A DNA stretch of 64,000 bases from Acidovorax sp. Leaf191 (GTDB taxonomy: Bacteria > Pseudomonadota > Gammaproteobacteria > Burkholderiales > Burkholderiaceae_C). This document shows, piece by piece, positions 1 to 6,855 of the stretch. A program made the position numbers and the translations under genes. The notes under the pieces were generated by a model, which was not told the origin of the DNA, ran no database searches, and worked only from the letters and a program-made list of their open reading frames with translations. Location of the stretch: contig NZ_LMPT01000001.1 of assembly GCF_001424425.1 (NCBI RefSeq), forward strand, positions 109,371 to 173,370, given 5' to 3'. The stretch's first letter is position 1, and every line of letters begins with the position of its first letter.

Positions 1-155
1 AGTGCACGCAGGTTCAGGAGGCCATCTGTGGACTGTCTTACCAGCGGTGGTCACGCCACCGGTCCTATGCCTGTCAGTGGCGACCGGACTCCGACAACGT
101 CGTGACGCACCTTGCCTTGGTCGAGTCGGCGCTGGCCAAGGAGGTTCAGCAATGA
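1..155 (+). CDS. C-terminal end of an E2-like (ubiquitin-conjugating fold) protein, partial
   Basis: An open frame enters from the left edge (first whole codon at position 3) and stops with TGA at 153-155, overlapping the next gene's ATG as ATGA. The roughly 50 visible residues contain a Trp-rich stretch (YQRWSRHRSY, then CQWRPDSDN) and end in a helix-like LALVESALAKEV. A W-x-P-x-x-(D/S) motif followed by a helix matches the C-terminal part of prokaryotic E2-like proteins as I know them. The downstream E1/JAB and DUF6527 genes fit this: such genes normally lie together, with the modifier gene upstream. The E2 call rests mainly on context because most of the domain, perhaps including the catalytic Cys, is outside the window. 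Confidence 0.55.
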   Translation, partial: CTQVQEAICGLSYQRWSRHRSYACQWRPDSDNVVTHLALVESALAKEVQQ

Positions 156-1543
156 ACCCGTCGACCAACCTGACGATCACCACCGCCCTTCATCAGAAAC
201 TGCACGCTCACCTCTTTCCGGGTGATGGCCTTGAAGCAGCCGCCATCTTGCTCTGTGCTCGGACTCCGGGGCCGCGGGTGCGGCTGCTCGTGAAAGAGGT
301 CTTGCTGGTGCCGCATTCAGCCTGCAAGGAGCGACGCTCGGACTATCTGGTTTGGCCTGGGGCGGCGATCGAAGAGGCAATCGACTTGGCGGAAGCTGAT
401 GGCCTCTCTTTGATGTTGACCCACTCGCATCCGGGCGGTCTGTTCGGCTTCTCGCGGCATGACGACCAGAGCGATCTGGTGACGGTGCCCGGCCTCATTC
501 AAGCGCTTGGCGGCCTGCACGGCACAGCAATCATGACCCCTGACGGCGCCATGCTGGCACGTCTCTACCAACAGGACTTGTCACCTATCGCGATTAAGTC
601 TGTGATGGTTGCTGGTGATGATCTCACCTGGCACTGGACCGACAGGCAGTTCAGCCCTCGACCAACTGCATTCACCAGCGAGGCGACCCAAGAGCTCGGT
701 CGGCTCAGTGCCTGTGTAATCGGTGTGTCGGGCACAGGTTCGCTTGTTGCTGAGCAACTCGCGAGGCTTGGATTCGGCCAGGTGATCCTCATCGACTTCG
801 ACAAGCTTGAACTGCGCAACCTGAATCGAATCGTCAACTCAACGCTGGAAGACGCCAAGGTTCAACGACCTAAGGTCTTCGCCTTCGCCGATGCTGTGAC
901 CCGCTACAGAGGGGAGGGGGTTGCAGTGCCGGTGAACGCTTCAATCTCGACCCGCGAAGGAGTACTCCAGGCCAGCCAGGCCGACGTGATGTTCTCGTGC
1001 GTCGACACCCTTGACGCTCGACAGATCGCAGATCTTCTGGGTGCCAGTTTCTTGATCCCGCTGTTCGACGTAGGGGTCTCGATCCCCACCAGAAAAGCGA
1101 AGCGAGGAGCTGCCATCGCTGACGTCTGCGGGCGCATTGACTACGTCAGCCCAGGTGGCCCGACGCTTCAAGAGCGTGGGGTCTACGACCCCGCTTCGCT
1201 GCGCGCAGAGTACCTGCGGCGTTCAGCGCCAGATGCGCACACGGAAGAGATGCAGGCCGGCTATTTGCGCGGCGTTGCCGAAGAGGCGCCAGCAGTCATC
1301 GCGTTGAACATGAGGGCGGCATCCGCGTGTGTGATGGAGTTCATCGCGCGGGCCTACCCATTTCGCCACGAGTCCAACGCTGCGTACGCCAGAACGCAAT
1401 TCAGCCTCGCTGCAAATGAAGAGGAAGCCTTCCCGGTCGAGTCTTTCCAGCTGGCGACCAACCCGCAGTTCGCACGCGGCGACTTGGAGCCGCTCCTAGG
1501 GCTACCCGCCCTTCGCATTCCGAAGTCGAAGGCATTTGCATGA
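152..1543 (+). CDS. JAB (JAMM) protease fused to an E1-like ThiF adenylyltransferase
   Basis: A 463-residue two-domain protein. Residues about 15-150 form a JAB/MPN domain with a complete JAMM zinc site: E28, H91-S-H93-P, six residues, S101, two residues, D104. This is an isopeptidase able to process or remove a ubiquitin-like modifier. Residues about 165-410 form a Rossmann E1/ThiF domain with the nucleotide loop GVSGTGS (191-197), LIDFD (213-217) and the arginine-bearing RNLNR (222-226), which should adenylate the modifier C-terminus. The stretch after the fold reads PGGPTLQE, where many related E1 proteins carry a PGGPCxxC pair, so a classic thioester/zinc Cys is not obvious; C326 is a nearby candidate. 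The start at 152 follows AAGGAGGT (138-145) and overlaps the upstream stop. The stop overlaps the next ATG, so all three genes are translationally coupled. Confidence 0.9.
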   Translation: MNPSTNLTITTALHQKLHAHLFPGDGLEAAAILLCARTPGPRVRLLVKEVLLVPHSACKERRSDYLVWPGAAIEEAIDLAEADGLSLMLTHSHPGGLFGFSRHDDQSDLVTVPGLIQALGGLHGTAIMTPDGAMLARLYQQDLSPIAIKSVMVAGDDLTWHWTDRQFSPRPTAFTSEATQELGRLSACVIGVSGTGSLVAEQLARLGFGQVILIDFDKLELRNLNRIVNSTLEDAKVQRPKVFAFADAVTRYRGEGVAVPVNASISTREGVLQASQADVMFSCVDTLDARQIADLLGASFLIPLFDVGVSIPTRKAKRGAAIADVCGRIDYVSPGGPTLQERGVYDPASLRAEYLRRSAPDAHTEEMQAGYLRGVAEEAPAVIALNMRAASACVMEFIARAYPFRHESNAAYARTQFSLAANEEEAFPVESFQLATNPQFARGDLEPLLGLPALRIPKSKAFA

Positions 1544-1872
1544 ATGCAAAGCGGCTGTTGCTGAGGCTGTTTGAATTCGTGGCGCCGGGTCGCCGTCTTC
1601 AGGTACTTAGCGGAGACAGCCTGCCTCTGAGGCTGCCGTTCAGGGCCCTCGTACTGGCGCGGGACGACGACGAAGACTGGTGTGTAGGCATGCGCTGCCC
1701 TTGCGGGTGCGGTAGGAAGATCGAACTGTTGTTGATCAAGGAGGCGGCACCGCGCTGGGATCTGGAGCTGGACCGGAACGGCCTCCCATCCTTAACCCCT
1801 TCGGTGTGGCTTCGTGACGGCTGCCGGTCGCACTTCTGGGTTCGCAAAGGCAAGGTTATATGGTGCTCCTAG
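1540..1872 (+). CDS. DUF6527 family protein (BubE-type partner of bacterial ubiquitin-like operons)
   Basis: A 110-residue protein starting in an ATGA overlap with the E1/JAB gene. It carries C53-P-C55-G-C57-G, then PRW (71-73), SVWL (88-91), and a C-terminal block with C95, H98 and C109, the residue order I associate with DUF6527. The conserved Cys/His set could bind metal or be catalytic; I cannot tell which. DUF6527 genes lie at the end of operons encoding a multi-ubiquitin or ubiquitin-like protein, an E2 and a JAB/E1. I recall a recent proposal that the family (BubE) is a peptidase in these systems. It has no signal peptide or membrane segment, so it should be cytoplasmic. Confidence 0.75.
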   Translation: MNAKRLLLRLFEFVAPGRRLQVLSGDSLPLRLPFRALVLARDDDEDWCVGMRCPCGCGRKIELLLIKEAAPRWDLELDRNGLPSLTPSVWLRDGCRSHFWVRKGKVIWCS

Positions 1873-2082
1873 CCCGCAGCTTTCCCAAGTCGTGAGGCCG
1901 ACACAACAGCAAAGTCAAGGAGTCGCGAGGCGACGAAACCGGGCCGGATCAGTCAGCCTAACCGAAGCCGCCACGGGGAACGAGGGCCTTGCTGAGTAAG
2001 TCCCTCAGCATTGCGACCCGCTTTCGTAACAGCGCCGCCCTCTGCCCAAAAGACGGACAGGCCTCAGTCCGTCGGTTTCCGG

Positions 2083-2339
2083 TGTCTCAGACATTAATGC
2101 CACGTCTCGGACATTGATGGCAAAGAACAGCGGACGCAAAGCCGAGGCAGCCCCGCAGTGATTCACGGACTTAGCAAAATCGCAAAACTTTCCAGCTAGG
2201 CCAGCACGCTGCTCCGTGCGCTTATCGGCAGAGAGTGCCAACCGTAAGTCAGCCAGATCCCGTCTATGTTCGCAAAGTTCACTCTTTGTTATCAACAGAT
2301 CTACATTCTGTTTGCAAAATCCACTCTCTGTTAGCAACA
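2083..2339. mobile_element. IS-end-like remnant (possibly IS21-type multiple terminal repeats), no transposase
   Basis: The segment begins TGTCTCAGACATTAATG and ends CTGTTAGCAACA, so it has TGT...ACA ends. Inside the left end a second copy of GTCTCRGACATTRATG follows after 20 bp (2084 and 2104). Inside the right end a 31-bp unit occurs twice (2267-2297 and 2309-2339; 26 of 31 identical). Repeated subterminal sites at both ends are typical of IS21-family termini. No transposase frame fits between them, and no target-site duplication is evident in the immediate flanks. The family assignment is inference. Confidence 0.4.
2267..2339. repeat. Two 31-bp direct repeats, 42-bp period
   Basis: Copies at 2267-2297 and 2309-2339 share the core TTTGCRAACA/GTTRKCAACA when read on the minus strand and differ at five positions. 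Only two copies are present, and nothing resembles a spacer series, so this is not a CRISPR array. They lie 17 bp before the MBL-fold gene and could also affect its expression. Confidence 0.8.
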
Positions 2340-2355
2340 ACCAACACCCTGAACC

Positions 2356-2994
2356 ATGCTCCGCTATCTGACCGTCCCCGTCACGGCGTTCCAACAGAAC
2401 TGCTCCATCGTCTGGTGCGATGCCACCCACAAGGCCGCGGTCATCGACCCGGGCGGCGATCTCGACACGCTGCTGGCCGAGACCGAGCGGCGGGGCCTGG
2501 CCCTGGAGCAGATCTGGCTCACGCACGCGCACATCGACCATGCGGGTGGCACGGGCGAACTGGCGCAGCGCCTGACCCTGCCCATCGTGGGCCCCCACCC
2601 CGGTGACCAGTTCTGGATCGACGGGCTGCCGCAGCAAAGCGCGATGTTCGGCTTTCCGCCAGCACAACCGTTCACGCCCACGCGCTGGCTGGCCGATGGC
2701 GACACGGTGCAGATCGGCCACGAGACGCTGCAGGTGCGGCACTGCCCCGGGCACACACCCGGCCACGTGGTGTTCCACGCCCCGCAGATCGACCGCGCCT
2801 TCGTCGGTGACGTGCTCTTTGCCGGCAGCATCGGGCGCACGGACTTTCCGATGGGCAACCACCAGGACCTCATCGACAGCATCACCCAGCGGCTGTGGCC
2901 CATGGGCGACCAGACGGTGTTCATCCCCGGGCATGGCCCGGAGAGCACCTTCGGGCGGGAGCGCCAGAGCAATCCCTACGTGGGCGGGACCTGA
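2356..2994 (+). CDS. MBL-fold hydrolase, glyoxalase II-like (YcbL type)
   Basis: A 212-residue single-domain metallo-beta-lactamase fold enzyme. The metal motif THAHIDH lies at residues 56-62. Further ligands are in CPGHTPGH (about 133-140), the Asp of FVGDVLF and the terminal PGHGPES. The short length, with no C-terminal glyoxalase II helical domain, matches the YcbL group of glyoxalase II-like hydrolases, which hydrolyse thioesters such as S-lactoylglutathione. The true substrate is not fixed by sequence. It is a stand-alone cytoplasmic protein and the first backbone gene after the island edge. Confidence 0.85.
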   Translation: MLRYLTVPVTAFQQNCSIVWCDATHKAAVIDPGGDLDTLLAETERRGLALEQIWLTHAHIDHAGGTGELAQRLTLPIVGPHPGDQFWIDGLPQQSAMFGFPPAQPFTPTRWLADGDTVQIGHETLQVRHCPGHTPGHVVFHAPQIDRAFVGDVLFAGSIGRTDFPMGNHQDLIDSITQRLWPMGDQTVFIPGHGPESTFGRERQSNPYVGGT

Positions 2995-3313
2995 TCAGCC
3001 TGCGGTGCACGAAGGCCTCCAGGGTTCTTTTTGGTCCCTACCGCTCACTGCGCAAGCGGTAGCAGCTATCAAAATGGGAGCATTCGCATTCCAGCGGATG
3101 ACGCCGATGCATGCGCTGCAGCCCAGGCCAGCGCTGCCGTCCGGGCCTGCACCCGTACCCGTACCTGCACCCAAGGGTCCACCGAAGCAGGCTTTCCGGC
3201 AACTGACCGGTATTCGCTGCCCTGATCGTCGGATGCCTCGCGCAGGCGCGGCCTAGGATGTGACATTTTGTTAACAACCTCGGGCGTCATGCGCCCTCCG
3301 GCTGCTGCACGCC
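2995..3313. other. Gene-free stretch before the diguanylate cyclase gene
   Basis: No credible gene. It contains one dispersed palindromic repeat (3031-3075, minus orientation) and, near 3260-3275, an AT-rich patch (ACATTTTGTTAACAAC) that could hold the promoter of the downstream gene. Confidence 0.6.
3031..3075 (-). repeat. Dispersed palindromic repeat, copy A
   Basis: Read on the minus strand it gives GATAGCTGCTACCGCTTG, then a short spacer, then GAGCGGTAGGGACC and a run of A residues. It shares the pattern ATAGCTG...GCGCTTG...AAGCGGTAG...CC with six other copies in this window. Confidence 0.75.
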
Positions 3314-4420
3314 ATGGATTCCTCTGCAAGCTCCTCCCCGCCCGCACCCCGTGCACCACGCCCCTACGAGCCTGCGCAGCGCGGCTCCAGCGTGGCGGGC
3401 AAGGCCTATTGGGCGATGGCGCAGCGGGTGGCGCTCACCGCAGCCTGCATCGATGGGCTGTACATCGCACTGTTTCTCTGGCTGGGCTCGGTGCCGCTCG
3501 CGCTGGTCAATGTGGTCAGCATCGCGATGTACCTGTGCGCCCATGCGCTCATCCGGCGGCGGCGCAACACGGCCGGCATCCTGCTCATCTGGCTGGAGGT
3601 GATCGCGCACTCGGCGCTGGGATCGCTGCTCGTGGGCTGGGACAGCGGCTTTCACTACTACCTGTTGCTGTTCATTCCTGCGGTGGTGATCGCCAACTCC
3701 GGCCGCTACGCCGTCCCCGTGGTGCTGGCGCTGCTGGCCTACTACCTGGGGCTGCGCCTGGTGTGCGACCACCTGGGCCCGCTGGCACCGCTGGCCGGGC
3801 AGGGGCAGAAGATCGTCAACATGTTGCACGTGTGCGTGGTCTTCGGCATGTTCGCGGCGCTGGCGGCGTTCTACCGGCGCACCATCCTGATCGCCGAGAA
3901 CCGCCTGCTCAGGCAGGCCACGCTCGATGCGCTGACGGGGCTGAACAACCGGGCGCACTTCCAGACGCTGGCCGGGCACACGCTCACCCGCATCCAGCGC
4001 ACGGGCGAGCCGGTGGCGCTCATGCTGTGCGACATCGACCATTTCAAGCAGGTGAACGACCGCCACGGCCACGCGGCGGGGGACCGCGTTCTGGTGGCCG
4101 TGGCGCAGGTGCTCGCCGGCCAACTGCGCGAGAGCGACGTGCTCGCGCGCTGGGGCGGCGAGGAGTTTCTGGCGCTCATGCCGGCCAGTTCGCTGGCATC
4201 CGCCGTGGAGGTGGCTGAGCGCATCCGCGCGGCCATCGAGCGGATTACCCTGGACCACCAGGGTGTGCCCGTGCCGCTGACGATGTCGTTCGGCGTGGCG
4301 CAGGTGGCCAGCAGCGACGACCTGCCCGCGGCCATCGCGAGCGCCGACAAGGCGCTGTACCGCAGCAAGCACGACGGCCGCAACCGCGTGACCGCTCAGC
4401 CCTTGCGTGCCGCTTCGTAG
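3314..4420 (+). CDS. Membrane-bound diguanylate cyclase
   Basis: A 368-residue protein with about six hydrophobic helices between residues 35 and 190, followed by a GGEEF domain (about 200-360). The active-site loop is GGEEF at 281-285, with the metal/substrate region CDIDHFKQVND at 239-249. An RESD inhibitory site (272-275) sits exactly five residues before it, so product inhibition by c-di-GMP is expected. It makes c-di-GMP from two GTP at the inner membrane; the membrane part has no recognised sensor signature. The 3' end overlaps the convergent M48 gene by 25 bp. Confidence 0.92.
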   Translation: MDSSASSSPPAPRAPRPYEPAQRGSSVAGKAYWAMAQRVALTAACIDGLYIALFLWLGSVPLALVNVVSIAMYLCAHALIRRRRNTAGILLIWLEVIAHSALGSLLVGWDSGFHYYLLLFIPAVVIANSGRYAVPVVLALLAYYLGLRLVCDHLGPLAPLAGQGQKIVNMLHVCVVFGMFAALAAFYRRTILIAENRLLRQATLDALTGLNNRAHFQTLAGHTLTRIQRTGEPVALMLCDIDHFKQVNDRHGHAAGDRVLVAVAQVLAGQLRESDVLARWGGEEFLALMPASSLASAVEVAERIRAAIERITLDHQGVPVPLTMSFGVAQVASSDDLPAAIASADKALYRSKHDGRNRVTAQPLRAAS

Positions 4421-5244
4421 AGCTTTTGCACCTTGGGCACGTTCATCTCCAGCTCCTTGATGCGCGCGGGGCCCGAGGGGTGGGTGGACAGAAAGGCCAG
4501 CCCGCCCTGCTTGCCGCCCGTGGCATTGCCCATCTTCTTCCACAGGCTGACCGACGCCGCGGGGTCGAACCCGCCGCGGGCCGCCAGCTCCAGCCCCACC
4601 AGGTCGGCCTCGCTCTCGTCCGACCGGCTGAACTGCAGCGTGAGCAGCTGCCCGCCCAGGCCGGCCGCGGCCTGGCCCAGATCGCCCAGCCCCAGCAGCT
4701 GCGAGCCCAGGCGCAGCGCCAGGTTGGTACCCTGGGTCTTGGCCAGGCGTTCGCGCGCATGCTCGCGCAGGGCATGGGCCATTTCGTGGCCCATGATCAT
4801 CGCGGTCTCATCGTCGGTGAGCTTGAGCTGATCGAGGATGCCGGTGTAGAAGGCGATCTTGCCGCCGGGCATGCAAAAGGCGTTGATCTGCTGGCTGCCG
4901 ATCAGGTTGACCTCCCAGCGCCACTGCTTGGCGCGGTCGTTCCACGGCGCGGTGTACGGGATCAGGCGCTTGGCGATGGCATGCAGGCGCTGCAGCTGCG
5001 GGTGGCCCTCCGGCGCGAGCGCACGCTTGGCCTTGGCCTGCTCGAGCATCTGGCGGTACTGCTGGGCGGCGGAGTTCTCCAGCGTTTCCGCCGGGATCAG
5101 CTTGCGCACACTGGAGGCCGTGCCCACATCCACCTGCGCCATCACGGGCGCGGCAGCGGTGGCGCCAGCGGCCAGCAGGAAGGCGCGGCGCGCGGACCAG
5201 GGCGACGAGGGAGCGACGGAAGGCGTGGGGCACAGAAGGCACAT
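4396..5244 (-). CDS. Tat-exported M48 family metalloprotease
   Basis: A 282-residue protein. The N-terminus has SARRAFLLAAGA (residues 17-28), a twin-arginine-like signal with a cleavage-like AQ site near residue 37. The peptidase domain carries HEMAH (153-157) with a third zinc ligand at E212 in SEADLVG. M48 peptidases of this short, non-membrane type (LoiP/YcaL-like) act in the periplasm on envelope proteins. The gene is convergent with, and overlaps, the diguanylate cyclase gene, and is divergent from the AmpG-like gene across about 170 bp. Confidence 0.88.
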   Translation of the reverse strand: MCLLCPTPSVAPSSPWSARRAFLLAAGATAAAPVMAQVDVGTASSVRKLIPAETLENSAAQQYRQMLEQAKAKRALAPEGHPQLQRLHAIAKRLIPYTAPWNDRAKQWRWEVNLIGSQQINAFCMPGGKIAFYTGILDQLKLTDDETAMIMGHEMAHALREHARERLAKTQGTNLALRLGSQLLGLGDLGQAAAGLGGQLLTLQFSRSDESEADLVGLELAARGGFDPAASVSLWKKMGNATGGKQGGLAFLSTHPSGPARIKELEMNVPKVQKLYEAARKG

Positions 5245-5415
5245 ACCGGATCACCTGAAGGGAAGGGAAGAGGGCAAGGGAATAATAGGCGGCTGCACTG
5301 ACGCGGGACCGCACGGCACAGGCCGTGTCCCCCGCAGCGGCGTTGCCAGCCCGATGGAGGCCGGCGCGCCAGGCTGCAAGGTGTCAGCGATGATAGACAA
5401 AACCCCCGGGCGCCC

Positions 5416-6855
5416 ATGTCAGACACCTCCGCCAACCAATCCCCCTCCACCCACCCCGCCCTGCCCCCCGAAACGCCCCGCCGCACCCCCTGGCTGCAGA
5501 CGCTGCGCGTGTACCTGGAGCCCGCCAGCCTGCGCATGCTCACGCTCGGCTTCGCGGCCGGGCTGCCGCTGCTGCTGGTGCTGGGCACGCTGTCGTTTCG
5601 CCTGCGCGAGGCGGGCATCGACCGCAGCACCATCGGCTACCTGAGCTGGGTGGGCCTGGCCTACGGATTCAAATGGGTGTGGGCGCCGCTGGTGGACCGC
5701 ATGCCCATCCCCGGCCTGACCGCGCTGCTGGGCCGGCGCCGCAGCTGGCTGCTGCTGTCGCAGGCCATCGTGGTCGCCGGGCTGATCGGCATGGCGGTCT
5801 GCGACCCGCGCCTGACCCTCGGGCCCATCGTGTGGTGCGCGCTGGCGGTGGCGTTCGGCTCGGCCACGCAGGACATCGCGCTCGACGCGTACCGCATCGA
5901 ATCGGCCGACGCCAACCACCAGGCGGCGCTGGCCGCGTCCTACCAGACGGGCTACCGCCTGGCCATGATCTGGGCGGGCGCGGGCGTGCTGTGGATCGCG
6001 GCACGCGCCGAGGTGGCACCGGCCCTCGGCCAGGCCATCGCCCAAGGTGCGGCGGCCTACCAGAACGGCGCCTGGCGAACGGCCTACCTGGTGATGGCCG
6101 CCTCGATGGCCGTGGGCGTGGTCACGGTGCTGTTCTCGCGCGAGCCCGCGCCGGTGCAGCTGCCCCCCGCGAAGAACGCGGCCGAATGGATCCAGGGCGC
6201 GATGATCGAGCCGTTTGCCGACTTCCTGCGCCGCTACGGCTGGCACGCGGCGCTGATCCTCGCACTCATCGCCGTCTACCGCATCAGCGACGTGGTGATG
6301 GGCATCATGGCCAACCCGTTCTACGTGGACATGGGCTTCACCAAGGACGAGGTGGCCGCCGTCACCAAGGTGTACGGCGTCATCATGACCCTGGCGGGCG
6401 CCTTCGTGGGCGGCGTGCTGTCCATGCGCTTCGGCGTGATGCGCATCCTGATGCTGGGCGCCATCCTGAGCGCGGCCAGCAACCTGCTGTTCGCCTGGCT
6501 CGCAGGGCATGGGCACGATGTGACGGCGCTGATCGCGGTGGTCTCGGCCGACAACCTGGCCAGCGGCATCGCCTCGGCCGCGTTCATCGCCTACCTGTCG
6601 AGCCTGACCAACGTGAGCTACTCGGCCACGCAGTACGCGCTGTTCAGCTCCATGATGCTGCTGCTGCCCAAGTTCGTCGCGGGGTTTTCGGGCGACTACG
6701 TGAACGCCTTCGGCTACGCGCACTTCTTCACGTCGACGGCGCTGCTGGGGCTGCCGGTGCTGGTGCTGGTGTGGCTGGCATCGCGGGTGCGGGCGCCTGC
6801 GGCACCACAGGCAACGCAATCCGCACACACGTCCCCTGGCCCGGCGCAGCCGTGA
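5416..6855 (+). CDS. AmpG-like MFS permease
   Basis: A 479-residue polytopic membrane protein with roughly 12-14 hydrophobic segments. Its opening (LRMLTLGFAAGLPLLLVLGT, then LSFRLREAGID and GFKWVWAPLVDR) is the AmpG signature. AmpG imports anhydro-muropeptides from the periplasm for cell-wall recycling and beta-lactamase induction. Many Comamonadaceae carry more than one AmpG-like protein, so the substrate is inferred. The last 128 bp lie opposite the 3' end of the sensor kinase gene. Confidence 0.85.
   Translation: MSDTSANQSPSTHPALPPETPRRTPWLQTLRVYLEPASLRMLTLGFAAGLPLLLVLGTLSFRLREAGIDRSTIGYLSWVGLAYGFKWVWAPLVDRMPIPGLTALLGRRRSWLLLSQAIVVAGLIGMAVCDPRLTLGPIVWCALAVAFGSATQDIALDAYRIESADANHQAALAASYQTGYRLAMIWAGAGVLWIAARAEVAPALGQAIAQGAAAYQNGAWRTAYLVMAASMAVGVVTVLFSREPAPVQLPPAKNAAEWIQGAMIEPFADFLRRYGWHAALILALIAVYRISDVVMGIMANPFYVDMGFTKDEVAAVTKVYGVIMTLAGAFVGGVLSMRFGVMRILMLGAILSAASNLLFAWLAGHGHDVTALIAVVSADNLASGIASAAFIAYLSSLTNVSYSATQYALFSSMMLLLPKFVAGFSGDYVNAFGYAHFFTSTALLGLPVLVLVWLASRVRAPAAPQATQSAHTSPGPAQP

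Larger units (their letters stand above)
1873..2355. other. Gene-free junction between the ubiquitin-like operon and backbone
   Basis: No credible gene. It holds two small hairpin-forming stretches (TGCTGAG/CTCAGCA around 1990-2010 and CGGAC/GTCCG around 2055-2072) and the IS-end-like remnant described separately. Base composition rises to the strongly GC-rich backbone style right after it, at the ATG of the MBL-fold gene (2356). I read this as the right edge of an acquired segment. Confidence 0.6.

Noticed and set aside
2267..2339. CRISPR-like repeat pair
   Set aside because: Only two diverged copies with an 11-bp gap and no cas genes; better explained as IS-end repeats.
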